From: Chromera velia
Lineage: Eukaryota > Sar > Chromeraceae
Assembly (NCBI GenBank): GCA_018398765.1
Contig: JAHBMJ010000828.1
Span: 1 to 28,341, forward strand
Length of the DNA stretch: 28,341 nt
Direction: 5' to 3'
Below, in pieces: positions 1-11,138 of this stretch. The position numbers and the translations under genes are program-made. Numbering within the stretch: position 1 is the stretch's first letter; each line of letters opens with the position of its first letter. The notes under the pieces were generated by a model. It was not told where the DNA came from, ran no database searches, and worked only from the letters and a program-made list of their open reading frames with translations.

Positions 1-15
1 ACACACACACACACA

Positions 16-59
<44 letters not shown>

Positions 60-132
60 TACACATACATACACAGCGTATAAACATCTCCCCATGTAGA
101 GAGAGATAGAGAGAAAGAGAGAGAGAGAGAGG

Positions 133-174
<42 letters not shown>
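1..174. repeat. (AC)n and (GA)n microsatellites
   Basis: An (AC)n tract fills about the first 57 bases. After a short unique stretch, an impure (GA)n tract runs from about 97 to 174. The order AC then GA on the + strand recurs in intron 3 of the coiled-coil gene and in intron 2 of the glycosyltransferase gene. Confidence 0.95.
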
Positions 175-176
<2 letters not shown>

Positions 177-1889
177 CTACGAGTCCAATCTTTGCCGTCT
201 CCAGCCGTCTCCGTTTTCTTCTGCCATCCCCGCCATGTCCAAGTCGCTCTGTACTTACTGTGCCCTTCTCTATGTCGCGCATCTGCCTGTTGAGTTCCTT
301 TCATCTTCTTCTGTTTCTTCCTCTCCTCCCCTACCTGCAGGCATAAGGCGTGCATACAGTAAAAAGATAACCAGAGGCCATCAATAAAGACGCAATTATA
401 TTATAGCAGAGATGGTCAGTCAGCATCGTAACGATCTTTGGCTCTATAGAAATACGTTTTAAGGGTCGAAAAATGAAGTGAAAACACATGAAAATGTTTG
501 TGGACAGTTTTGAGTCAACTTATCTGGCGGTCTTCCAGTTGAACTTATGTGTCTACCTGTCCGGCTGTGAGCGTCACTGAGCTCCCTGGCCATCTCCTTT
601 CTAACTGACCTTTCTACCACAGGACGAAGGCGCTTCCGGTCCCACCTTTACGTGTCCTGTTACCCCTGCAGCACACCAACACAAGCAAAGCCAGAGGGTA
701 GACGAAAAGTGAGAGATCCCTTGCAAAGCAGGCAACCCAACAGGCCACCCTTCGACTTTTTTTCTGACTTTCCCGCCTCTGACTTTTTTTTTTATATTCT
801 TAATAAGTACTATCGTGTTCAATCAAGGTCGGAAAACGAAAGTGCATACTCCCCAAGATGTCTGCCGATCACTTTAACACCCTCTGCCTCACTTCAACTT
901 TATGACCTACATGACTCTATGCACGACTGTCAGGTGGTTTCTTTACCGTCTCTCTCCATCTCCTTCTGCACTGACCATTGCCTTCCCAAAGCAGAGTTCC
1001 TCAGAACTTGGACTTGTGTATGTATGTGTGTCTGCAGGTATTAAGCATAGACACAGGGAAGCATCAAAGTGTAAAGCGCTGTGGGTGTCAAAAAAGGCTC
1101 TAAACAGACGTCCAACAGACTGATTGACTCACCGGCAAAGCCGCAGTGATCTTCCCTACCGACAAAAAGTAGCTTTAGGGGGGCTATAAATCTTAACATC
1201 CTAATTTTAATAAAAATGTTGACATTCTTTCTTTTCTTTGACCTCTTTGACTGACAGTAGAAATCACAACACAACGATGCTAGGACGATTAAGAGCTATC
1301 AGTAGTAATAGCTTCACTACTTATTGCGGCGGCGCAAAACTCACTATAAATTTTTTACTTATGATTCTAACTTGGAGCTATAGGGCGCGCCACTGTGCTG
1401 CCACTTAAAAGGCGCTCAGCACTATAAAATCAAAAAAACTGCATAAAACATTTCCTTCAGCTCTCCTCAGCACGGCTAAGTTTGTTCATAGCACATGCTC
1501 AATAAGCTTAATCATTAAACTTTTCAATAAGCCCCTGGCCCCGGCAAGCCCGCCACGTCCGTCTACCTTACATGCCAGGGCCTCGCAAGCATTTTTTCAT
1601 GCGGCAGCGATCAATACAAAGAGCACAACGAAGCAATTGTATACAGAGAAAGATGAAGCAGAGATTCTTTCCAAACAATTCATGAAAGAAGTCTTTCAGC
1701 AAAGCATCGCTGTTAAACGATGTTGCTCGTTAGTCTATATATTTTTTTGAACGAAACCCGACGGTTAAAAGCTTGAAATTCATTTGTTTTCAACACTTTT
1801 TTTCATGTGTTGCTTAACTTAGGAACAGGAGGGAACAAACGTGGGTTTTAATTTCAAGCTTTCTACCATTGTTTCCTTAGATATCGCAT
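175..1889. other. Non-coding stretch, no gene seen
   Basis: Only short open frames are present, without recognisable domains, convincing splice pairs or codon bias. The sequence becomes AT-rich from about 1200. I see no RNA gene. Confidence 0.55.
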
Positions 1890-2239
1890 CACCGAGAAGT
1901 TTTATGGTATGTACTCAGTTCTAGGCTAGAGACGAGAGATTGTATGATGGAGTCAGCTTTACATAGGAGTTAATTGTTCCTACTTCGGAGATTTTGTCTG
2001 TTCTGCCTCACTTTGTACTTCTGTACTTTGATTGATCAGACTTTTCCTGTCTGATTCAATTAAATGCATGCATGCACTTTGATCGATCTGCATTCGAGAC
2101 TTATCTGGTTGGGAACGTAATGCGGCTGGCTTGATTCTTTTGATTTCGTTCTGCATGCACGCGTTCTCTCATGCTTTGGTCAATCAGTCAGTCAGGCGGC
2201 GGCGGGACACTGAGATATTAGACCCCACAGGGCCAAACT
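1890..2239 (+). repeat. 350-bp dispersed repeat, copy 1
   Basis: This segment aligns without gaps to 4328-4677 in the same orientation. I count about 22 differences by eye (about 94% identity), and all but one are transitions. Both copies carry the internal run ATGCATGCATGCAC and a CAGTCAGTCAGGCGGCGG block near the right end. Homology stops abruptly on both sides. The pair could be terminal repeats of a small non-autonomous retroelement or two copies of another mobile repeat. I found no primer-binding site or polymerase gene between them. Confidence 0.85.
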
Positions 2240-3502
2240 TCTCACACACACCCTGTCCTGACGACGTCTGATTTCTTTTCTTGTTCTTGTCTCTGTATGC
2301 AGGACTTTATATGTTTGTGAGCGAAGAACAATGTCCTTTCAGAAAGGAATCCTGTCATCTCAATACCATATCAACTTGTAGTATATTTATCTGTCTGTCT
2401 GTCAGTCAGTCTCTTTCTCTCTCTCTCTCTCACTCTCTCTCTCTCTCTCTGTCTGTCTGTCTATCTAACTCCTCCTCAGTCCCCATTTGAGTCTTTGTTC
2501 ATCCGTAGGCTCTTGAGTCAGTGAAGTCTTCTTCGACCTTGGTTCTTTGCTTTTGAGCTTCTGGCTGATCCAGCTGAAAAAGCTTTTATTTGTTCTCTCT
2601 CCTCTTTCCTCTTTTTGCCTTTTTCCTTCACACCCCCTTCCCCATTGTACTTGAATGTTTACCATGCTGTTCCCTTTTTCTGCTTTCCGCTGTCCCTCCC
2701 CACAGCTCAGGGCAAAATAGCGGTCACCCGCAATCACCCCCTGACCCGAGCGCTGGTCACTGCTCTTCAATAGAACAATGCCATTCTCTAGGCCATGCTC
2801 TCCCCCCTTGTCCTGTCCTTCTGTGCCGACTGTGTCTTCTTTTATAGACGTGTCTGCCTTCATCTGCAAGGCAGTTTAGTTTTTACTGTAGCAATCTTTA
2901 TATTTCTCCTTCACCCCCTCTCCTTGCACGCTTGCAGAGACCGATTTGCTTCTGTTGCTCAGTGTTTCCCCTTGTTCCCACTTCTTTTCCTCAGTTTTCT
3001 CTCCTTCTGTCAAGTCTATGCTTTTCGAGCCTGTGCGAGATGGCACATGCAGGCCGTATTTCAGGTGCTCGCACCTCTTAAGCACTCCTGCGTCTGAACT
3101 GTGTTCTGTTGTCGTTGGGAGTGGTTCGATCATACTATCGAGTTGGACATCCACCGGTGTGTCCGCCTTCCCAATCATGAATGTAGAAGGCAGTGTCCTC
3201 TCCCCATCTGACTCCGAACTTCTCTCCCAGCCCCTGTTCCGAACCTTCCACCTCCTTCATTCTGGTCTTGCTTTTCCTCCTCGCTTCCCCCTCTTTTTTT
3301 TGTTCCTTCTACAACTACCTTCTGTCTTTGCACTTGTTCCTTCCACTTACACATTGTTGTCTATTTTTTGCGTCCTTTTGCTTTCTTTCTCTGTCTGTTC
3401 TGCTTATTTCAGTCGTTTATCTCTCCTTTCACTCAATCTGTCAGTCTTCCTGTTGATCATTTGGTTATCTCGTTGTTTAATTATTCTTTCACTTCCCTTT
3501 TC
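2240..3502. other. TC-rich non-coding stretch
   Basis: The + strand is strongly pyrimidine-rich, with a TCTG/TC microsatellite at about 2391-2466. Because of this skew, open frames appear on both strands (for example - strand 2869-2465 and 3178-2876, charged and low-complexity). None has a recognisable domain or a convincing splice connection, so I do not call a gene. Confidence 0.5.
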
Positions 3503-3741
3503 TATCATTCTGTCAATCCTTGCTTCAATCATTCTATCAATTCTTTCTTCAGTCATTCTGTCAATCCTTCTTTCAGTCATTCTGTCAATTCTTTTTTCAG
3601 TCATTCTATCAATTCTTCCTTCAATCATTCTTTCAATCCTTCCTTCAATCATTCTTTCAATCCTTCCTTCAATCTTTCTTTCAATCCTTCCTTCAATCAT
3701 TCTTTTATTCCTTCCTTCAATCATTCTGTCCATCTTCTCTT
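3503..3741. repeat. 24-bp minisatellite, about 10 copies
   Basis: About ten tandem copies of a 24-base unit of the form CAATCATTCTNTCAATCCTT plus CCTT. Copies differ mostly at one to four positions. Since 24 is divisible by 3, every open frame gives an 8-residue peptide repeat. One + frame gives a hydrophobic Ile/Leu/Ser repeat and one - frame gives a charged IDRM-type repeat. The array is open in several frames at once, so the long ORFs across it are probably a by-product of the repeat. Confidence 0.9.
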
Positions 3742-4327
3742 CGTTCATTCCTTCTTCTCCTTCTTGCTCACTGCTGCTCATCTTTGTTTCTTTCGGTTTA
3801 TTTCTTTCTTTCTCTCCAACTCTGACCCACAGCGAAATCTGAACTTGAACAGGCGGAGCTTGCTCGGCGCCCCACAGACTCAGTGCCTCGAAGTCTGTAG
3901 GTTCTGCCAGTACAGTCTCTGATTGTTGCACCGCCAACACTCATTCAAGCCAGTCCCATATCTGTCTGAAGCAGCCCGTGTACAAGTCAAAGATCTCTAC
4001 TCCTTCTCCCCGAGAGCGGACGTGAACAACCCTCTCCGGCCTGTCTGCAGACCACGAAGGATTAAACACGACCTGACACCTGCCTCGAAAAACATTTGTC
4101 GCCCTGCCTGCTGCAAACAAGTTGTGCACTGGTCTGAGACTCTTGTTTCCAAATCCTCGTTGCTGTATTCCTTTGTGCTGTTCAAAGCCGAGCTGAGTCT
4201 CGAGGTGTCTCTGCTCGAAGGCATATGGACTTCGCAACATGATCTGCTCTACTAACTCTACTCAACTCTCTGAGCGATCCGTCTATACTGAAGATCATGT
4301 CGACAGTTCGAGCCCGCCTGGGAGAAC
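3742..4327. other. Non-coding stretch before the second repeat copy
   Basis: Both strands have open frames of about 100 codons here, with no recognisable domain. This is the inner part of the interval bounded by the two 350-bp repeats and may be internal sequence of a small mobile element. Confidence 0.4.
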
Positions 4328-4677
4328 CACCGAGAAGTTTCGTGGTGTGTACTCAGTTCTAGGATAGAGACGAGAGATTGTACGATGGAGTCAGCTTTAC
4401 ATAGGAGTTGATTGTTCCTACTTTGGAGATTTTGTCTGTTCTGCCTCACTTTGTACTTCTGTACTTTGATTGATCAGACTTTTCCTGTCTAATTCAATTA
4501 AATGCATGCATGCACTTTGATCGATCTGCATTTGAGACTTATCCGGTTGGAGACGTAATGCGGCTGGCTTGATTCTTTTGATTTCGCTTTGCATGCGCGC
4601 GTTCTCTCATGTTTTGGTCAATCAGTCAGTCAGGCGGCGGTGGGATACTAAGATATCAGACCCTACAGGGCCGAACC
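4328..4677 (+). repeat. 350-bp dispersed repeat, copy 2
   Basis: Direct repeat of 1890-2239 with no indels. Its left boundary is preceded by GGGAGAACC and its right boundary is followed by TAAGGGG. Neither flank matches those of copy 1, so homology ends sharply at both sides. See copy 1 for interpretation. Confidence 0.85.
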
Positions 4678-4865
4678 TAAGGGGCCGTACTGTGGGTATA
4701 CCTAAGCTTCACCCCTAACTTTTCCTACATCCTTTTACACTATATATTATATCCTAAGTTATAAGGTTAAAACTAGCAGATGAAGCACATTTTAGAGTGT
4801 TATGTTGGGCTATTTTCAAGCTTTAGTTCAACTTCAGTCTTGAGAAATGTTAGTCCAAAGTTGTG

Positions 4866-4975
4866 TCGCCAGGTTTTGTTGGGCTTATTGCCTGTTGGGC
4901 TCTGTTGGGCCTTTCATCAGCTGCATGACAGGTCATGAAGCCCAACAGTGCCCAACAGAGCCTAACAAGGTCCCC
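4866..4975. mobile_element. Fold-back element E1 (GTTGGGC/GCCCAAC)
   Basis: Three GTTGGGC motifs in the left half face GCCCAAC-type motifs in the right half around a central palindrome CATGACAGGTCATG at 4924-4937. The whole can fold into one hairpin. Its left end, TCGCCAGGTTTTGTTGGGCT, occurs exactly in inverted orientation at the right end of E2. It has no coding capacity. A MITE or fold-back element is the simplest reading; I could not identify a target-site duplication. Confidence 0.6.
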
Positions 4976-5290
4976 TCCCTTCCCTACAAGCTTGTCTTAC
5001 ACACCAGGTCTATGTATCAAAGCATATAAATACAACGGACACCATTCAAGACATTCAGCGCGGCGGTTGCACATTGGTGCAGTATGAGCCTGAAACTCTT
5101 CGTAAAACGTTCACAATATACCAAAGAAACTGGAAATAGACCTGCACACACAATGCAGACAAATGCATACTCGTTGTGCTTAACTTTTCCTCTCTGGCGA
5201 CCTGGGCTGACTGCTAGAACACCAACAGTGTTTCATATTGTTCTAGTATTCTTCCAGATCATTCTCATTATCATGATTATGCGTGTTATG

Positions 5291-5440
5291 CATGTTGGGA
5301 GTATTTGTTGGGCTGTTGGGCCGTGTTGGGCTTTCTTGTTGGGCGTCTTATATGTTGGGCGTGTTGGGCGTCCAACAGCTTCCTGGCAAGGTGAAGCCCA
5401 ACAGTACAACAAACCCAACAGCCCAACAAAACCTGGCGAT
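5291..5440. mobile_element. Fold-back element E2 (GTTGGGC/GCCCAAC)
   Basis: A run of seven GTTGGG-type motifs is followed by about four CCCAAC-type motifs. The right end, the reverse complement of TCGCCAGGTTTTGTTGGGCT, matches the left end of E1. E2 is longer than E1 because the left arm has extra motif copies. It is surrounded by AT-rich unique DNA. A lone TTGTTGGGC also occurs near 13237. Confidence 0.6.
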
Positions 5441-5650
5441 ACGAAGTTTTTCATAAAAATGAATACATGTTTCTAACCCAACATAAAAACTAATGTTACT
5501 GTCATATTCTTTGTAATTTATAGTTTTTAGTTTTTTATAAAACTTCTTGCATAACATTCTTAGATTTTTGTCTGTTTTTCTTTAAAGTCAGGGGTCATGA
5601 TTTACCTATATGTAGAGTGCGGCCCCCTAGGGGTCGAACTTCTCACAGCA
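5441..5650. other. AT-rich non-coding spacer
   Basis: AT-rich spacer with no gene. At 5620-5650 the sequence CCCCTAGGGGTCGAACTTCT resembles the right edge and flank of repeat copy 1 near 2223-2243, which may be a remnant of the same repeat family. Confidence 0.4.
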
Positions 5651-5689
5651 TCACTTTCTCTCTCATTCTGCCTATTTGTAGTAACATAA

Positions 5690-6212
5690 ACCTGCCTCCG
5701 GAGTTGATCACTGTTTGGAATAGATTTTCGAGTGGGGAGACTCGGCTTTTCTTTCTCTCCTTTGACTTTCTGGTGAGGACATTGAAAGACCGGGATTTAT
5801 TGTTGTGTTCCTGGCAGGTCTTGAAGGGAGATAGCGTTATCTATGAAATAAAAGGCAACACTGAGGAAGGGGATACGAAGCGGATCTACTGTAGATCAGG
5901 CCTTACAGACCTACAAACTGTAACTACAGGTGATGTGATAGATGCCCATGTGTAGGGCAGAGGGAAAGAAAGATTCCCGGAGTGGAAGTACCACTTCAAC
6001 CCCGCTGACCTCACCCCCTCGCTAAAACCATTGAAAGCAGACACAGTGGAAGTGTTTGTTCTTGCTGTTATGCCCAAAAAAGTTTTGATGGAGGCTGAAG
6101 TTGATTGGATGATGGGTTTCTTTACAACTTGATGGGCTGTTTTTAAGAGCCCGCCCCTCACTTTGACTATTGAGAAGACTCCTGTGCGGGGATCCTTCAT
6201 TGCTCACGGAAA
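5690..6212 (+). pseudogene. Decayed protein-coding fragment, family unknown
   Basis: One + frame reads as ordinary globular protein over about 170 codons but is cut by a TAG at 5953-5955 and a TGA near 6130. Segments such as KGDSVIYEIKGNTEEGDTK, then FPEWKYHFNPADLTP, then ADTVEVFVLAVMPKK, then a Trp/Pro-rich tail, keep the same frame across both stops. This composition is not expected from random DNA. Other genes in the window end with TAA, TGA and TAG, so stop reassignment is unlikely. I do not recognise the family. It is either a dead gene or a decayed mobile-element ORF. It could also include short introns that remove the stops, but I see no good splice pair. Confidence 0.4.
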
Positions 6213-6452
6213 TTGTTAGGTACGCACACAAGTATAGACATTTTGCCTTGATTGCTTTATCAATGTGTGCTTGATTGTGTCATCTTCTGAATTCCTTCTT
6301 ATCATCTTAGTGATTGATTCTTTTTAGTTGCTTGCATGCGTGTGTTCACAGAGTAATGTGATTTGAATCTCTTTTTTGCTCTGTCTGACTGTTTAGTTGA
6401 ATGTAACACCAGCAGCTGATAGATGAACAACTAATCTATAATCATTCTTTGC

Positions 6453-6892
6453 AGACAGAGGAGACCTCGTTCGTAGAGACACTTCTCCAGTGGGGGCTTT
6501 CGTGGTATGAGTGACTGATGACGGGACCAGACTGCGTTTGGACAGGATAGTTGGCCCTTGTCTGGACTCATGTTTGTCAAGTATGTTTTCGCTGTGGAAA
6601 GCAAGTGTGGGAGTGTGGAGGCTTCACTGCTTGCCAAACTGAGACGGCGGTTCCATCAACAGTGTCTAACGTGCCCAACGTAAATTTAAAATGGTTTTCC
6701 CAATTGGCCGACCGTTCAGGAAAGACATACACCCACAGTGCCGCAAGGCACATGTCCGCTGCCATAAGCCGAATACTAACTATCTTTAGGCTCTCATAAA
6801 CAAGAAAAAACGAGCCGCAGCCAGAGAGTATGAGTGTGGGCAGGCAGTAAAGAACAAGAAATGTTTTTGCCCCAAAAAAGATCCAGAAAGTT
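6453..6892 (+). pseudogene. Broken Cys/Lys-rich coding-like fragment
   Basis: After an acceptor-like CTTTGCAG, coding-like sequence is split over several + frames. Examples are a Cys-rich piece containing CFRCGKQVWECGGF and, in another frame, a basic piece ending with paired Cys and Lys residues (KNKKCFCPKKDPES). Stops and frame changes prevent a single product. It may be the 3' part of the same dead gene as 5690-6212. No family is assigned. Confidence 0.25.
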
Positions 6893-7478
6893 AAGTCTTT
6901 CATCCTAAATTCATTCCATAAACTCTTATAAATACACTATAGAGACCTAAAACTAAAAGTAGGTACAAATCAATGCCCAGGGGATGCGGCATGCACGCCG
7001 CCGCCGCCGCCGCCGCCGCGCGAGACGGCCCGAAGTGCATCTCAGATGGATCTGTTGAATGATGTTGAACGTTGTTGAATTTGAAACGGTGTTTCGCAGA
7101 TGAATCACAGACATTCACAGACATATCGGTGTGAGAACAGCCATCTACAATTAACAGGGGTGCATGTACTTCCCAAAGTCAACTGTGACGTCGTGCAGCC
7201 TGAGCAGCCCTTGAATGCCACTCGGGAAGCGTGAGTGTCCTCTTGTAAATATTTCGAGGTGTCAAACATACATACCCAGCAGGACATCTGTTCATGTACG
7301 GAAAGGGATCATCCGGGTTACCTTCGTGTTCTCCATTCCCGATTTGCCTACCAGCTTCACCTCAATGTTGAGTGTCGGCTTCCGTTTTCCGTGAAGACAC
7401 ATCTTGCATGTGCCATCTCTGTCTGGTTCACCTGAGAACATCAGTCGTGTTGCAAACGCTTCTCCCACCACTGGAACG
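6893..7478. other. Spacer with (CCG)n, upstream of the coiled-coil gene
   Basis: Contains a (CCG)8 tract at about 6996-7020 followed by unique sequence. A TGA at 7392-7394 closes the upstream frame of the next gene. It probably holds the promoter and 5'UTR of that gene, but I see no clear TATA box. Confidence 0.5.
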
Positions 7479-10063
7479 ATGAGTTCTCGGCAGGACCCCA
7501 GGAGTAGTGTCGACAGCGCCACCCAATTCCTTCGTACGCAGATTCACAATTTCAGTGGACAGGTGCTGCTTCCCCGCCACCCGCCTGCTGCCACTGCACA
7601 GCCTCCAGCTTCCCCCGCACGCTTGCCCCCCGGCCCCTCAGACCCACAGCAGCATCACCAGCAGCCCATCAACTGGATCCCTGGATTTGTCAGCCCGGCA
7701 CTTTTTATTGCACAAGGACAACACCCTGCGTACTACTCAAGACACTATGCAGCTGCCCCCCCTCACGTGAGACCTCCACACCACCCCCCAGGGGCTCATG
7801 GCGCCCACACCCCCTCCGTTCTCCGTCTCCGTCCGGCTCCCCAGATGCCCCCTTCCCCTTCTCTCACTGTGCAGTCCAATCAACAAGCAACTCCCCTCCT
7901 GCTACCCCAGGCTCATCCTCTTGCAAGGCCCCGGCATGTGTCCCCTCCTCGATCAACAGACGGGTCTGTGCCTGGGCCCTCGGGGTCCGTCTCCTCGGCC
8001 CCCTTCGCCCTCAACTTCCAGGCAAAGACGGGCTCTGCCCCCTCTCTGCATGCGTTCACCCCCCCTCTCCCCAGACCTCCGTCAGTGACCCCACAACCAC
8101 AATCGCCTCACCGAAGACCAAACCCCCAAACCATTGCCTTCATCCCGCCACCCCGCACCCACTTCCGAAGAGCCGCCGGACAGGCCCCGGAGGACACCAC
8201 CGTACCCCAAAGCCCCCCCTCCCACCGACACCGCCCTCACGGTGGCCCCCCTCTTCCGTTGAGACGAACAAACTCCACTTTTGTAAAAGTGCGCACGCCC
8301 TCGACGTTCACTAATGCTGCACTGACCCCAACAACCGGACTCCTGAATGCCGCTGAAGCCAGTGCCTCAGGGGCCGTCTCCACCCCCTACAGAACCTTCC
8401 GTCCCCCCCCGCGGCAAATGATTCCGGGGTCCCCGCCCCTCTCACCCTCGGGTGGTAGCCCTGCAGCTGCGGTTGTCGTGACGAGACAACAGCGTCCGCA
8501 TCCTGCAGGCAGCATGAGCAGCCAGGGAAAGACCACAAGGTCTCGGGGTGGGGGGGGAGCACCGAGTGCATCCTCTGTCCCCCGCTCTCCTCCCTCCGTG
8601 TACAGAGGACCTGAGGTGCCTTCTTCCTTCTCAATTGAGCCCTTTGCAGGAAGAGGGGGGGGGCAGGAGACGGTGTCGGGTGCTGCAGTGGAAGTTGAGA
8701 GTTCTGGTGGGGGGGCAAATTTGGGTGATCCTGAAACTGCGGGGGGAAGGGGAAGGACCTGGGAGAAGGGGAGATGGGAGGACGACCCCTCCTCTTCTCA
8801 TGCACAGCTGCGTCGGGAAGAGAGGGAAGGGGAAAGTTCAGATTGCCGAGTCACCCCTGTTGCTGCAAGGGTGGAAGAGGATGTGGAAGAACCCGAATTG
8901 AACATGCGCCGCAGCTCTGTTGCCGAGCGGCCGTCTATTCGTTCTCTCTTATCCCGACAAGACTTTGGGTGTCGCTCTGTGACGGCGACAGCCCTGGGTG
9001 GAGGGTTGAGGAAAGTGCCGCCCTGTGTGTGTAGTGCGTCGCGCTCTCGGGATCTGACCCGTGCGCGAACAAACCTCTCCCGCAGTTGTGCGGAGGTCGA
9101 CAAAAGAGCCCAGGTGCTTGCAAAGATGGAGCAGAAGTTCGCGTCCCTTTTGCGTCGTGTGACGACAAGGGAAGAGTTGGAGATGGCAGCTGAGAGGGAG
9201 GCGGTGGAGGAGACGGCAATGGTGATGGAGGCATTGGGTGAGACCCGAGAGGAGCAGAAAGAGATTCGCTCTAGGTTAGCGCATCTGGACGTTCTTGCAG
9301 AGGATATGGAGACCCTCGTGAAGGCTTCGCGTGTGCGTAAAGACAGTGCTGAGAAGGAAGCTGTCAGTTTGGAGGAAGTAGAAAAGAGCGTGAGAGAGAA
9401 ATTGTTGTTGTTGAAGAGCGAGGAAGCAGAGGCTGAGGTGGCATTGAAGAAGGCTGAGGAGTTGGAGGAAGAGGCGCGTGGTTTGAGTGAGAGAGCAGTT
9501 GAAGAGAAAAAAGTGATAGAAGACACGCACGCGTCCATCGTGAGAGCCCAGAGACGCAAGGAGACAGCCCAGTCGTCCCTTGACTCTGCGCCAGAGCAGA
9601 AAGAGATCTCCTCGTTGGAAGCAGAGATCAAGAGATTGGAAAGGTCCAGAGTGGAGGTCTCAGGGGCACTTGAGGGGTTGAGAAGAGAGAGAGAAGAGGC
9701 AGAGACAAAAGCGGAGATGTTAAGAAAAGAAGCGGTAGAGCGGAGGGGAAGAGGACTGGAGGCAGAGAGGAAAAGCGCAATGGTCGAAAGGGAGACGGCA
9801 GTGATGCGAAAAGAGGTCGGCTTGCTTTCTGAAGGCCTTCTTTTTCCTTTTTTGTCTCTTTGTATTCCTCTGTCTGTTTTCTGTTTCATTTCTTTGTCTT
9901 GTAGTCCGATTGATTGTTTTCTTCCTGGTGTTGTCTGTGTCTGTCGCGTCGCTGTCCGTCCAGATTCACGGCAGGCGTTTGTCTCTGTCGTTTTCTCTCG
10001 TTGAAGAGTGGATGTTCACTTCAGTCTACATGTCTCTCTGTGTGGGTGTGTCCGTTTGCGTAG

Positions 10064-10103
<40 letters not shown>

Positions 10104-10960
10104 GAGGTGGGGGAGAAAACTAGGGAAAAGGACTCAGAATTCTTGTGAAACCGCGTTGAACAAGAGCAGCTTCGTGTTCTCTCCTTTGCAATTCTCCTGC
10201 GTCCCCCCTTTCCTTCCTTGTTCTTTCTCTGCCCCCCCTTTTTCTGTCTTCCTTCCCTCGTAGACTGCCGCGAAGGAAAGTGCCGATTCGGTGTCTCGTC
10301 TGAGGGAGGTGGAGCGGATGCTGGCTGTTGTGGAGCATGAAGAGGGATTTCTGATCGGTGGGTTGGTCCGTTTGTTAATCAAGAAATCATGCGTTATTCA
10401 AGAAGGCCGGGCGGTTGGGAGAGAGGCGAGTGGAATGTCTTTTCATTTTAATGCAATTCTTCTTTTTTTCAAAGGGAAGGAGGGAGTTATGAACGAAGAA
10501 ACACGTTTCATGCAGCCGTGATTTTTCGCTTTTTTCTTTGCTTCCTGTCTGTCACTTTCTTTAGTCCCTTGCATCTCTTTCTGCCCGAATAGGCCTCTCG
10601 ACACGAGAGGGAGGGATGCGTTGCTTGAGTGCTTTGGAGTCGAATGTTCTCCCTCCCTCCTCCTCTGTCGCGCTGGGGAGGCGGGCAGGCTTCTGCTGCC
10701 TCCTCTGCCTCTTCGTTGCTCTTTCCCCCCACGCTTTTTGGACCAGTTTTGCTGGTCAACAGATCTGTGCTGTCACTTTTCGTGTGTGTCCATTTCTTTT
10801 TTTTTCGTTCGATCCCTCTTCCCCTCCCGGTCCTGCAGGGCTCCGGGAACGAGTGGAAGATCTGGACACGTTCCAAGTCGCACTGGAGGCAGAGGTCAGT
10901 GGAGATAAATAGATAGATAGATAGGCGGAGGGAGGGAGGCGGCACACACACACACACATA

Positions 10961-11010
<50 letters not shown>

Positions 11011-11091
11011 GAGGGGACGTGCCTAGCGTAGGCGTGTGGAATTACAAAAATGTTTTCCGCATCCGGCTTTCTGTAGCACTGCATGCGTCTG

Positions 11092-11138
<47 letters not shown>

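Noticed and set aside
2946-3842. 298-codon + strand ORF rich in Leu/Ile/Ser, and the 178-codon - strand ORF opposite it
   Set aside because: Both are by-products of pyrimidine-rich DNA and the 24-bp minisatellite, and several frames are open at once. No initiation or splice context supports either.
4310-4335. GTTCGAGCC resembling a tRNA T-loop
   Set aside because: The flanking bases do not form the T-stem and no other tRNA arm is present.
8798-9889. 363-codon - strand ORF opposite the coiled-coil exon
   Set aside because: Ser/Ala/Leu-rich antisense of a Glu/Lys/Arg/Ala coil, a common artefact. The + frame continues through phase-matched introns.
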